DNA of 11,738 bases from Burkholderiales bacterium (GCA_903643055.1 CAHJWV010000608.1:1-11738); one strand, 5' to 3'. Counted from the stretch's first letter, positions 1-6,595 are shown. Notes: generated by a model not told the origin, from the sequence alone. Program-made: numbers and translations.

Positions 1-224
1 GGCGACGAAGTCGCCTTGGGGGCTTTTGTTGATTTGGTCTTGAAGGCCTTCTCGGCCAGGCGCAAGACGACGCAGGAGTCTTTGCCGCCCGAGAACAGCA
101 GCGCTGGGCGCTCGAAGGCAGCGACGGTCTCGCGCAGGATGAAGATGGCTTCTTCTTCGAGCCAGTCGAGGTGCGTGTGGTCCAGCTCGGGGAGCAGTTG
201 CTCGACGGTCAGCGGGGCGTTCAT
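1..224 (-). CDS. cysD: Sulfate adenylyltransferase subunit 2 (CysD), N-terminal part, cut by the left edge
   Basis: The first 74 codons of the small ATP sulfurylase subunit, which with the GTPase CysN makes adenosine 5'-phosphosulfate (APS) from sulfate and ATP in the cytoplasm. Residues 19-61 match the family: an acidic helix ([14 protein letters not shown]), then the PP-loop nucleotide-binding motif SGGKDS at residues 45-50, then LRLAEKAF. The ATG (224-222) overlaps the cysH stop as ATGA, and a GGAG Shine-Dalgarno sits 7 bases upstream at 232-235, so the start is firm. After residue 61 comes a Lys/Thr/Ser/Ala-rich stretch ([13 protein letters not shown]) where short CysD proteins such as that of E. 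coli soon reach the PFPLLHVDTG segment; I read it as an extended loop, although a frameshift beyond the edge cannot be excluded. cysN is expected further left. Confidence 0.93.
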   Translation of the reverse strand, partial: MNAPLTVEQLLPELDHTHLDWLEEEAIFILRETVAAFERPALLFSGGKDSCVVLRLAEKAFKTKSTKAPKATSS

Positions 225-976
225 GAACGGTCTCCGATCAATGATGAGGCAGGCTCTGTGTTGTCGTCGTGCACATGCAACCCGCATTCCTTGGCCTTTT
301 CGTCCTCCCACCACCAGCGGCCGGCGCGGAAGTCTTCACCGACGGCAATGGCGCGGGTGCAGGGCTCGCAGCCGATGCTGGGCATGAATTCGTCATGCAG
401 CGGGTTGTAAGGCACGTGGTGGGTAGCGATGTAGTGCCAGATGTCGTTCCAGGTCCAGTCGGCCAGCGGGTTGAACTTGGTGCGGCCTTTGTCATCGAGT
501 TCGCTGAAGGGCACGTCGCCGCGATTGTTGCTTTGCTCGCGGCGCAGGCCGGTGACCCAGGCGGTGCGCGACGCCAGCATGCGTGACAAGGGCTCCAGCT
601 TGCGGATGCCGCAGCAGCCCTTGCGCAAATCGATGCTGTCATACATCGCGCGCTCGCCGTAGTTCTTGACGAAATGGATCACCGCCTCGGCTTCGGGGCG
701 ATAGATCTCGACCTTCAGGCCGTAGCGTTCTTCGATGCGCGGGATCAGCGCGACCGTTTGCTCATGCAGCTTGCCGGTTTCCAGCGTGCCGATGGCGATG
801 GCGATGCCATGGCGCGCGATCAGGTCGGTCAGCACCATGTCTTCGGCGCCGAGGCTGGTGGCTTGCACCACCTGGCCGGCATGCGCGGCTGCGGCTTCCT
901 CCAGCACCGCGACGGCGTGGGTCATTCGGGCATCGAATTGCGGTGTGGCGCGGGCATACAGGCCGATGGCGCTCAT
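221..976 (-). CDS. cysH: Adenylyl-sulfate (APS) reductase, iron-sulfur type CysH
   Basis: A 251-residue assimilatory reductase that converts APS to sulfite and AMP using thioredoxin or glutaredoxin. The PAPS/APS reductase fold is clear: [10 protein letters not shown] (40-49) for nucleotide binding, [12 protein letters not shown] (63-74), and [12 protein letters not shown] (143-154). Four cysteines, C121-C122 and C203-x2-C206, form the [4Fe-4S] signature of bacterial APS reductases; E. coli-type PAPS reductases lack it. This points to APS as substrate, so an APS kinase step should not be needed. C231 in ECGLH is the expected catalytic thiol. The ATG at 976 overlaps the stop of the DUF934 gene by 4 bases, and its own TGA overlaps the cysD start by 4 bases, so the three genes are probably translationally coupled. 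Only a weak G-rich ribosome site precedes it. Confidence 0.96.
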   Translation of the reverse strand: MSAIGLYARATPQFDARMTHAVAVLEEAAAAHAGQVVQATSLGAEDMVLTDLIARHGIAIAIGTLETGKLHEQTVALIPRIEERYGLKVEIYRPEAEAVIHFVKNYGERAMYDSIDLRKGCCGIRKLEPLSRMLASRTAWVTGLRREQSNNRGDVPFSELDDKGRTKFNPLADWTWNDIWHYIATHHVPYNPLHDEFMPSIGCEPCTRAIAVGEDFRAGRWWWEDEKAKECGLHVHDDNTEPASSLIGDRS

Positions 977-1506
977 ATCGACGACCCCGCCTGGTTGAAC
1001 GCTTCCTCAGTGTGAGCCTCGCCTTGCGGGCGCGCGAACAAGGGGCGGCGCTCGTCGACATCACCCTGGTAGTGGCCGGGGAAGAAATGCAGCGCGCGCT
1101 CGGCGATGTCGATCGATTGGTCGGCGCGCAGCACCACCGAGTCGAAGCCGGTGCGCTTGAGCAGCGGCATCATGTCGACCACCACCTCGCCGATGGCGCG
1201 CACTTCACCCTTGTAGCGATAGCGTGAGCGCAGCAGATGGGCCTGGCTGTAGGCGCGGCCATCGGTCCATTTCGGGAATCGCAGCACCACCAGCGCAAGG
1301 CGCGGCAGGTCATCGACCAGCTCTTCGATGTCGGTGTCGTTCGGGAATTCGACGCCCACCGCCAGGCCTTGCGGCCAGGTGCTGCGCACGCTGCGCCACT
1401 GGGCCAGGCTCAGCAGGCTGTGGGCCTTGGGCGTCAGCGTGACCATCGGGCCGTCTTCGCCGACCACGGTGTGCCAGAGGTTGTTGCTGGGTTTGATGAA
1501 CTTCAT
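973..1506 (-). CDS. DUF934 family protein of the sulfite-reduction operon
   Basis: A 177-residue protein recognised as DUF934 (PF06073), a family found almost only next to cysI and cysH in proteobacteria and often labelled an oxidoreductase probably involved in sulfite reduction. Its exact biochemistry is not established to my knowledge. Typical family features are the N-terminal MKFIKP, FPKWTDGRAYSQAHLLR (77-93), RYKGEVRAIGEVVVDMM (97-113) and the following RTGFDSVVLR (118-127). It has no cysteine, so it cannot itself hold an iron-sulfur cluster or a thiol active site. The frame extends upstream to 1623, but the ATG at 1506 matches the family start and avoids a 39-residue overlap with cysI; it lies 22 bases after the cysI stop. 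Its TGA overlaps the cysH ATG. A role as adaptor or electron-transfer partner of CysI is inference. Confidence 0.9.
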   Translation of the reverse strand: MKFIKPSNNLWHTVVGEDGPMVTLTPKAHSLLSLAQWRSVRSTWPQGLAVGVEFPNDTDIEELVDDLPRLALVVLRFPKWTDGRAYSQAHLLRSRYRYKGEVRAIGEVVVDMMPLLKRTGFDSVVLRADQSIDIAERALHFFPGHYQGDVDERRPLFARPQGEAHTEEAFNQAGSSI

Positions 1507-1528
1507 GACAGAGTCTTTCTTCGGGCGC

Positions 1529-3229
1529 TCAGGCGGCACGCGCGGTGCTGCGGCGGATGGCATTGGTGGCAGTCTTGAACGGGTCAAGCCCGATACGCTT
1601 GACTGTGTCAATGAATCGCTCATTGGCCGCGCGTTGCTCGCGGTAGGTGTCGATCACTGCCTCTACCGCATCGGCCACTTCGTCGGCTGCGAAAGACGGG
1701 CCGATTACCTTGCCGGCGACCGACGGGCCGCTGATCGTCGAACCATCGGAGCCGGCCAGCGTGACCTGATACCACTCGGTGCCGTCTTTATCGACGCCAA
1801 GAATGCCGATGTGGCCGCTGTGGTGATGGCCACAGCTGTTGATGCAGCCGCTGATGTGCAGGTCGATGTCGCCGATGTCGTACAGCTCGTCGAGGTCTTG
1901 GTAGCGCTCGGTGATCTGCTCGGCCACCGGGATCGAGCGGGCATTGGCCAGCGCGCAGAAGTCACCGCCAGGACAGGCGATCAAGTCGGTCAAGAGGCCG
2001 ATGTTGGGCGTGGCGAAGCTCGCGTCTCGCGCTTCTTTCCAAAGTGCGAACAGCTCGCTGTCGCGCACCCAGGGCAGTACCAGGTTCTGGTCATGCGAGA
2101 CGCGCAACTCGCCGGCGCTGTAGCGATCGGCGAGGCCGGCAGCGAGTTCCATCTGCGCATCGGTGGTGTCGCCCGGTGGTTGGCCGACCCGCTTCAGCGA
2201 CAAGGTCACGGCGCGATAACCCGGCACCTGATGGGCATGCACATTGCGCTGCAGCCAGCGCTGGAAAGCCTCGGGTGCGTCGGCCGGGGCGCCGAGATCG
2301 GCGCTCGGTGTCGCGGCTGCAATGCCTTGCGGGCGCTTGAAGCCGACGGCCACGCGGTCGAATTCGGCCTGCGGAATCAGGTGCTCATGGCCGTCCAGGT
2401 CATGCGCCAGGATGTCAGCGAATTCCTTGTTGACGTCGTCGATGAAGCGTTGGCCTTCGGCCTTCACGAGGATCTTGATGCGCGCCTTGTACATGTTGTC
2501 GCGCCGGCCATAGCGGTTGTAGACCCGCACGATGGCTTCGAGGTAGACAAGGATCTGCTGCCAGGGCAGGAACGCGTTGACCACGGCGCCGATGATCGGC
2601 GTGCGGCCCATGCCGCCGCCCACGAGCACCTTGAAGCCAATCTCGCCGGCATCGTTTTTCAGCAGCTGCAGGCCGACGTCATGCCATTCGATGGCGGCGC
2701 GGTCTTCGGCAGCGCCGCTGACAGCGATCTTGAATTTGCGCGGCAGGTGGGCGAACTCGGGATGCAGCGAACTCCACTGGCGCATCACTTCGCAATAAGG
2801 GCGCGGGTCGATCAACTCATCGGCAGCGACGCCGGCGAAGCAATCGCTGGTGATGTTGCGGATGCAGTTGCCGCTGGTCTGGATGCCGTGCATGTCGACC
2901 GAGGCGAGCAGGTCCATCACATCGGCCGAGCGTGGCAGCGGAATCCAGTTGAATTGGCAGTTCTGGCGCGTCGTGAAGTGAGCGTAGTTGCGGTCGTATT
3001 CGCGAGCGATGCGCGCCAGCATGCGCAGCTGTGTCGAGCTCAGTTCGCCATAGGGCACGGCGATGCGGGCCATCGGTGCATGGCGCTGGATGTACCAGCC
3101 GTTTTGCAGCCGCAGCGCACGGAACTCATCGTCTCCCAGCGTGCCGGCGAGGTTGCGCTCCAGCTGATCACGGAACTGCGCGGCGCGCTGCTTGACGAAC
3201 TGTTTGTCGAAAGAGGTGTACTGGTACAT
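1529..3229 (-). CDS. cysI: Assimilatory sulfite reductase hemoprotein (CysI, nitrite/sulfite reductase family)
   Basis: A 566-residue siroheme and [4Fe-4S] enzyme that reduces sulfite to sulfide with six electrons in the cytoplasm. The cluster and siroheme-bridging cysteines are visible as C419-x5-C425 (CPGGDFC) and C462-x3-C466 (CINSCG). Ferredoxin-like half domains lie near residues 45-110 and 330-390, with siroheme/substrate-region motifs TTRQNCQFN (86-94), RNITSDC (124-130) and VGGGMGRTP (203-211). Length is normal for the family. The ATG at 3229 is the first in frame; an in-frame TGA lies at 3245-3247. No strong Shine-Dalgarno is seen. It is the first gene of the operon. No cysJ flavoprotein gene lies in the window, so the electron donor is not evident. 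An assimilatory nitrite reductase is the main alternative, made unlikely by the cysH and cysD neighbours. Confidence 0.95.
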   Translation of the reverse strand: MYQYTSFDKQFVKQRAAQFRDQLERNLAGTLGDDEFRALRLQNGWYIQRHAPMARIAVPYGELSSTQLRMLARIAREYDRNYAHFTTRQNCQFNWIPLPRSADVMDLLASVDMHGIQTSGNCIRNITSDCFAGVAADELIDPRPYCEVMRQWSSLHPEFAHLPRKFKIAVSGAAEDRAAIEWHDVGLQLLKNDAGEIGFKVLVGGGMGRTPIIGAVVNAFLPWQQILVYLEAIVRVYNRYGRRDNMYKARIKILVKAEGQRFIDDVNKEFADILAHDLDGHEHLIPQAEFDRVAVGFKRPQGIAAATPSADLGAPADAPEAFQRWLQRNVHAHQVPGYRAVTLSLKRVGQPPGDTTDAQMELAAGLADRYSAGELRVSHDQNLVLPWVRDSELFALWKEARDASFATPNIGLLTDLIACPGGDFCALANARSIPVAEQITERYQDLDELYDIGDIDLHISGCINSCGHHHSGHIGILGVDKDGTEWYQVTLAGSDGSTISGPSVAGKVIGPSFAADEVADAVEAVIDTYREQRAANERFIDTVKRIGLDPFKTATNAIRRSTARAA

Positions 3230-3513
3230 CTTGGATGATGAGGTTCAGTGAATGACTGGAAGGCCTGCAGTGACCGGGTGGTGCTGATGGGCGGCGATGA
3301 CCGAAGGGTGTGGCTCGAACAAATCGGCAGAGCCGTCCAGGCTGTATTTTCATCGTCAAGGGAGCTGCCGAGCCAGATTTCGATGGCGAACCCCATGCAG
3401 CAACACAACAGCCACGCTGCGCTCCACTCTGAACGACCGGGTGGGCGCAGCATGCGCGGCTTTGCTGCAGTTCATTGCTCTGGGTGCCTGCTTTGAAAGG
3501 CTTGATTGTCCGG
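3230..3513 (-). other. Long presumed 5' leader of the cys operon with short Cys-codon ORFs
   Basis: About 285 bases separate the candidate promoter from the cysI ATG, with no recognisable gene on either strand. On the minus strand an ATG at 3453 opens a frame whose codons 17-19 are TGT TGC TGC (3397-3405), giving a Trp-rich hydrophobic stretch with three adjacent cysteines; this frame continues out of phase into cysI and ends at 3040. Another ATG at 3475 opens a 39-codon ORF (3475-3356) with Cys as residue 3. Neither has a good Shine-Dalgarno. I see no hairpin followed by a U-run and no riboswitch I recognise. Whether the leader is regulatory is unknown. Confidence 0.3.
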
Positions 3514-3519
3514 AGCGGT

Positions 3520-3548
3520 CTTATATCGAGAAAGAACACTTTCGTAAA
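3520..3548 (-). promoter_or_regulatory. Candidate sigma70 promoter of the cysI operon
   Basis: Read on the minus strand, TTTACG (3548-3543) and TATAAG (3525-3520) are separated by 17 bases, matching the -35 and -10 consensus at 4 and 5 of 6 positions. It lies in the most AT-rich part of the gap and points at cysI. Transcription would start near 3513. CysB-type activation is expected from what is known of cys operons, but I could not identify a convincing CysB site. Confidence 0.45.
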
Positions 3549-3591
3549 TTGATTATTCGTGTGGCTGCTAAAGGCGTGACCGATGGCCTTC

Positions 3592-3597
3592 TAAAAT
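3592..3597 (+). promoter_or_regulatory. Candidate -10 element just upstream of the patatin-like gene
   Basis: TAAAAT matches the -10 consensus at 5 of 6 positions and ends 6 bases before the ATG at 3604. With the usual spacing, transcription would begin at or next to the start codon, giving a leaderless message; in agreement, no Shine-Dalgarno is visible. No good -35 hexamer lies at 16-18 bases, so the call is weak. Confidence 0.25.
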
Positions 3598-3603
3598 CAA
3601 CGG

Positions 3604-4572
3604 ATGCCTATCACCTCGCTATCCCGGCCTGCCGGCTGGGCCGTCTGCGCCGCTGCGTTTTTGCTCGCCGCTTGCCAAACTCCGCCAGCACTTCCGCCGA
3701 CCACGATCCCACAGATCCCGGTGGTGACGCTGCCCCCGTCCGTGACGCTTCCATTGCCGCCCGAGGCCATGGCTTCGGCGCCGGTGGTGCAGCCCCGGCC
3801 GCCAAAAATCGGTTTGGCCTTGGGCGGTGGCGCGGCGCGCGGCTTTGCGCACATCGGCGTGATCCAGGTCCTGGAAGAAAACGGCATCAAGGTCGACTAC
3901 GTGGCCGGCACCTCGGCCGGCAGTCTGGTGGCCGCGTTGTACGCGTCGGGACGCAGCGGTAAATCCTTGGCTGCGATGGCCAACACGATGGACGAGTCGG
4001 CATTTGCGGATTGGGCGTTTCCAGGCCGTGGGTTGATCCGCGGCGAAGCGCTGGCGAAATACGTGCGCGAAAACACCGGCCATCGCTCGATCGAGCAAAT
4101 GCAGATTCCGCTGGGCATTGTGGCGACCGATCTCGACAACGGCGCGCCGATCCTTTTTCAACGCGGCGATCCGGGTGTCGCGGTGCGAGCGTCGAGCGCC
4201 GTGCCGGCGGTGTTCACGCCGGTTCGCATCGGTACGCGCGAGTATGTGGATGGCGGTTTGGTGTCGCCAGTGCCGGTGCGCTTTGTCCGGCAGATGGGCG
4301 CCGATCTCGTGATCGCGGTCGACATTTCGGCGATTCCCGATGGCGCACCGACAGGCGACGCGATGCGCATGCTGCTGCAAACTTTCTCGATCATGGGCCG
4401 CAGCATCAACAGCTTCGAGCTGCGTGAGGCTGATGTCGTGATGCGGCCGAAGCTGGCCGGGGTGTCGAGTGCCGACTTCTCGTCACGCAAGCGCTCGATT
4501 CAAGCCGGGCGTGAGATTGCAGTCAGCCTGCTGCAGGATCTGAAGGCACGGATTGCGGCCAAAACAAAATAG
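3604..4572 (+). CDS. Patatin-like phospholipase family lipoprotein
   Basis: A 322-residue serine hydrolase of the patatin/RssA family. The N-terminus is a lipoprotein signal peptide: a short hydrophobic core ending in LAAC with the lipidated cysteine at C24, followed by a Pro-rich linker (27-67). The catalytic domain begins at K68. It shows the oxyanion-hole loop GGGAARGF (74-81), the nucleophile elbow GTSAGS (102-107, Ser104) and the second catalytic residue in DGG (Asp216). The family cleaves acyl esters of phospholipids; the substrate here is unknown. The signal places it outside the cytoplasm, anchored to the inner or outer membrane. The ATG at 3604 is the first possible start, since an in-frame TAA sits at 3592-3594. 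It is divergent from the cys operon and seems monocistronic, ending in TAG. Confidence 0.92.
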   Translation: MPITSLSRPAGWAVCAAAFLLAACQTPPALPPTTIPQIPVVTLPPSVTLPLPPEAMASAPVVQPRPPKIGLALGGGAARGFAHIGVIQVLEENGIKVDYVAGTSAGSLVAALYASGRSGKSLAAMANTMDESAFADWAFPGRGLIRGEALAKYVRENTGHRSIEQMQIPLGIVATDLDNGAPILFQRGDPGVAVRASSAVPAVFTPVRIGTREYVDGGLVSPVPVRFVRQMGADLVIAVDISAIPDGAPTGDAMRMLLQTFSIMGRSINSFELREADVVMRPKLAGVSSADFSSRKRSIQAGREIAVSLLQDLKARIAAKTK

Positions 4573-4896
4573 CCCAATGGCCGAATAACCTGAGGGCGAA
4601 TCGGGACGCGAGAAACTGGCGCCGCGATGGACACAGCCCATCTGTCGGCAAAGAGATTGAGGTCGTTGGCAGAAGAATTCCTTCAGCCAAGCGCAGATAC
4701 CCGCATCGACAACTCGGATATTCAAGCATTGGGCTTGCCAAATAAAACGGCCCAGTGAAAACACTGGGCCGAAAGGTACCTGGAACGGAGATTCGCGGGT
4801 ACCGAGGAGACAACCTTCAGAAATACCACAAACATCGCATGTGGCATTTGTCTGAGATCGCGACCGTCGAGAAGTTCAACGGCTCGCGAAATAATT
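4573..4896. other. Intergenic region between convergent patatin and phasin genes
   Basis: A 324-base gap with no ORF that resembles a gene on either strand. The only clear element is the terminator at 4748-4771. The part from 4772 to 4896 would be the 3' untranslated region of phaP. The part from 4573 to 4747 contains a 9-base inverted pair (4571-4579 with 4727-4735), which is too far apart and too short to interpret. Confidence 0.7.
4748..4771 (-). terminator. Intrinsic terminator of phaP
   Basis: A perfect 10-base-pair stem (CGGCCCAGTG pairing with CACTGGGCCG) closes a 4-base loop. On the minus strand it is followed directly by TTTTATTT, a usable U-run; on the plus strand the following bases are GAAAGG, so it works well only for the minus-strand transcript. 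It lies 125 bases downstream of the phaP stop. Confidence 0.85.
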
Positions 4897-5448
4897 TCAG
4901 GCTGCGCGCTTCGCAGTTTTGGCAGATTGCGTCGCCTTCGCGGCGGTTGCACTGATGGCTTGGAAGTTGGCTTCGGCCACATCAGCGGCTTGCTTGGCCG
5001 CCTTGTGCACGCTTTCATAGGCGTTGTTGGCAGCCGCTACCGCAGACTTCACCAAAGCAACGGCATTTTCGGTGCCGGCCGGTGCGTTCTTGACGGCGGT
5101 GTCAACGACAGCCAGGAATTTCTTTTGGGCTTCAGCCGCTTGGGCTTCGGCCACCTTGCTAATGTCGGCGTTGGTGCCGGACGTGATGTCATACACATAA
5201 CGGCCATAGGCAGCTGCCTTTTCGGCGGCAGGTTGCAGCAGGCCGGCTTGCAGTGCCAACAACTCTTGCGCATCTTTCACCGACAACGCTGCCTTGGTGG
5301 TTTCAGCCACTTCACCCCACGCGGTCTTGACGACCTGCAAATTCAGTTCGACGAGTTTTTCAACACCTTCGAAGGCCTTGCTGGTCAGGCCGAAGAGAGT
5401 TTCGACGTTGGCTTTGTGAGCGGCGAGAATTTGTTCAGCGGTCAGCAT
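4897..5448 (-). CDS. phaP: Phasin (PHA granule-associated protein)
   Basis: A 183-residue Ala-rich, mostly helical protein of the Phasin_2 family (PF09361), which coats polyhydroxyalkanoate storage granules in the cytoplasm and limits their coalescence. The N-terminal [20 protein letters not shown] (1-20) is characteristic, followed by an amphipathic helix ([16 protein letters not shown], 26-41) and [19 protein letters not shown] (55-73). The C-terminus (170-183) is rich in Lys, Ala and Thr, as is common in phasins. The open frame extends upstream to 5535, but the ATG at 5448 fits the family and has a GGAG Shine-Dalgarno (5457-5460) 8 bases before it. The gene has its own promoter and terminator, so it is monocistronic. 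No PHA synthase or depolymerase lies in the window. Confidence 0.95.
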   Translation of the reverse strand: MLTAEQILAAHKANVETLFGLTSKAFEGVEKLVELNLQVVKTAWGEVAETTKAALSVKDAQELLALQAGLLQPAAEKAAAYGRYVYDITSGTNADISKVAEAQAAEAQKKFLAVVDTAVKNAPAGTENAVALVKSAVAAANNAYESVHKAAKQAADVAEANFQAISATAAKATQSAKTAKRAA

Positions 5449-5456
5449 ATTTGAAT

Positions 5457-5460
5457 CTCC
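5457..5460 (-). promoter_or_regulatory. Ribosome binding site of phaP
   Basis: GGAG on the minus strand, 8 bases before the ATG at 5448. It decides between this start and the longer open frame beginning at 5535, which also would lie upstream of the candidate transcription start. Confidence 0.8.
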
Positions 5461-5490
5461 AATGATTTGGTTCGGGGATCTGACACAGCC

Positions 5491-5499
5491 TTTGTTGCG
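5491..5499 (-). promoter_or_regulatory. Second copy of the phaP promoter repeat, candidate operator
   Basis: CGCAACAAA on the minus strand, identical to nine bases inside the palindrome at 5548-5568. It falls roughly 10-18 bases after the predicted transcription start. It is preceded by TGCAG, giving a partial dyad only. A repressor such as PhaR could use it; this is inference. Confidence 0.35.
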
Positions 5500-5514
5500 C
5501 TGCACCATGACGAA

Positions 5515-5542
5515 AGTATACGGGTCTGCCGACACATTACAA
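5515..5542 (-). promoter_or_regulatory. Candidate sigma70 promoter of phaP
   Basis: On the minus strand TTGTAA (5542-5537) and TATACT (5520-5515) are separated by 16 bases; the -10 matches the consensus at 5 of 6 positions and the -35 at 4 of 6. Transcription would begin near 5508, about 60 bases before the ATG. Confidence 0.6.
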
Positions 5543-5547
5543 GTGCG

Positions 5548-5568
5548 TTTTGTTGCGGCGCAGCAAAA
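5548..5568. promoter_or_regulatory. Near-perfect palindrome upstream of the phaP promoter, candidate PhaR-type operator
   Basis: Two 10-base arms (TTTTGTTGCG and CGCAGCAAAA) surround a single central G and are complementary at 9 of 10 positions. The dyad lies just upstream of the phaP -35 and shares CGCAACAAA with the copy at 5491-5499, so repeats flank the promoter. No U-run or A-run placement makes it a terminator between two divergent genes. In Cupriavidus necator (Ralstonia eutropha), as I recall, PhaR binds phaP at two places, upstream of the -35 and around the start; the match here is by layout, not by a verified motif. Confidence 0.45.
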
Positions 5569-5586
5569 TTAGAAGCTGCTTTCTAA
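5569..5586. repeat. Short perfect dyad in the phaP/HDAC intergenic region
   Basis: TTAGAA and TTCTAA flank GCTGCT, directly beside the preceding palindrome. It lies upstream of the plus-strand deacetylase gene. It could be a second regulator site or chance in a local AT-rich stretch. Confidence 0.3.
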
Positions 5587-5656
5587 AAAGGCATCCAGGA
5601 GGGCGCGATTTGCCCTTGGAATCCAACGCAGCCGCGTCGCTCGCGACAATTGGCCG

Positions 5657-6595
5657 ATGCAAGCTTTCTATTCCGATCATTTCGTGTTGCCGCTCCCGGA
5701 AGGCCACCGCTTCCCGATGCAGAAATACCGCTGGCTGCGTGAACGGGTCGAGGCCGAACTGCCCGCGGTGCATTTGTGCGAAGCCTTGCCGGCCAGCGAG
5801 GGCGAACTGGCGCTGGCCCACACGCCGCATTACGTCGGCTCGGTGCTGGGTGGCCAGCTGAGCGAGGCCGAGCAGCGCGAGATCGGTTTTCCATGGTCGC
5901 CGCGCATGGCTGAGCGCGCTTGCCGCTCGGTGGGCGCGACGATCCAGGCCGCACGCGCGGCACTCGCTGAAGGCGTGGCCGCCAACCTGGCCGGCGGCAC
6001 GCATCACGCCAGTGCCGACAAAGGCGGTGGCTATTGCGTCTTCAACGATGTGGCGGTGGCCGCGCGGCTGATGCAGGCCGAATGGCACCGGGCGCGGCGG
6101 CAGCTGCTGCGCGTCGCGGTGATCGATCTCGATGTTCATCAGGGCAACGGTACCGCCGTGATCTTTCGTGACGACCCGACGGTGTTCACCTTGTCGATGC
6201 ATGGCGCGAAGAACTTTCCGTTTCGCAAGGAAGCCAGCGACCTCGATGTCGACCTGCCCGACGGCTGTGCCGACATCGACTACCTCGCCGCACTGGATAA
6301 CGCGCTCGATGAACTGTGGCGACGCCATCGCAGCGCGCCGCCCGGGCTGGTGTTCTATCTGGCGGGTGCCGATCCGCATGAAGGCGACCGGTTGGGCCGC
6401 CTCAAGCTCACAAGCGCCGGGCTGGCCGAGCGCGATCGCCGCGTGCTGACTGCGTTGCGTGAGCGCGGCATTCCAGTGGCGCTGTCGATGGCGGGAGGCT
6501 ACGGCCGGGTGTTGGAAGACACTGTGAGCGTGCAGGTCAACTCGCTGCGCCTGGCCTGCCAGAGCTGGCAGCAGTGGAAGAATGCGCACGCATGA
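5657..6595 (+). CDS. Histone deacetylase family protein (zinc deacetylase, HDAC/acetoin-utilisation/APAH type)
   Basis: A 312-residue arginase/deacetylase-fold enzyme. Family marks: tandem H116-H117 in GGTHHAS, GGGYCVFND (123-131), zinc ligands D159 and H161 in DLDVHQGNGT (157-166), third ligand D239 in GADPHEGD, and Y282 in AGGYGR, the transition-state tyrosine. All catalytic residues are present, so it should be active. Family members deacetylate acetyl-lysine, acetylpolyamines or small amides; the substrate cannot be told from sequence. There is no signal peptide, so it is cytoplasmic. The ATG at 5657 is the first in-frame ATG after a TAG at 5570, but it lacks a Shine-Dalgarno; a strong AGGAGGG lies 53 bases upstream (5597-5603) without an in-frame ATG, GTG or TTG behind it. 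It heads the plus-strand run that continues to the dehydrogenase. Confidence 0.93.
   Translation: MQAFYSDHFVLPLPEGHRFPMQKYRWLRERVEAELPAVHLCEALPASEGELALAHTPHYVGSVLGGQLSEAEQREIGFPWSPRMAERACRSVGATIQAARAALAEGVAANLAGGTHHASADKGGGYCVFNDVAVAARLMQAEWHRARRQLLRVAVIDLDVHQGNGTAVIFRDDPTVFTLSMHGAKNFPFRKEASDLDVDLPDGCADIDYLAALDNALDELWRRHRSAPPGLVFYLAGADPHEGDRLGRLKLTSAGLAERDRRVLTALRERGIPVALSMAGGYGRVLEDTVSVQVNSLRLACQSWQQWKNAHA

Noticed and set aside
1328..3238. A 636-codon open frame on the plus strand, opposite cysI
   Set aside because: It is antisense to the well-supported cysI and DUF934 genes, its protein resembles no family, and long antisense frames are expected in high-GC DNA with strong GC3 bias.
3230..3513. 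A riboswitch (for example SAM or SAH type) in the cysI leader
   Set aside because: I could not find a conserved core or a convincing multi-helix fold, and no terminator or anti-Shine-Dalgarno helix is evident by eye.
3168..3539. A GTG-started minus-strand ORF in the cysI leader with two Cys-Cys pairs
   Set aside because: Its start lies within the predicted promoter, so it would not be on the transcript, and it runs out of frame into cysI.
4571..4735. Nine-base inverted pair (AGCCCAATG and CATTGGGCT) 147 bases apart
   Set aside because: It is too short and too far apart to distinguish from chance, and no mobile element or target duplication accompanies it.
4775..4803. Two GGTACC hexamers 17 bases apart in the phaP 3' region
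   Set aside because: The hexamer is self-palindromic and pairs appear by chance; the intervening sequence shows no further symmetry.
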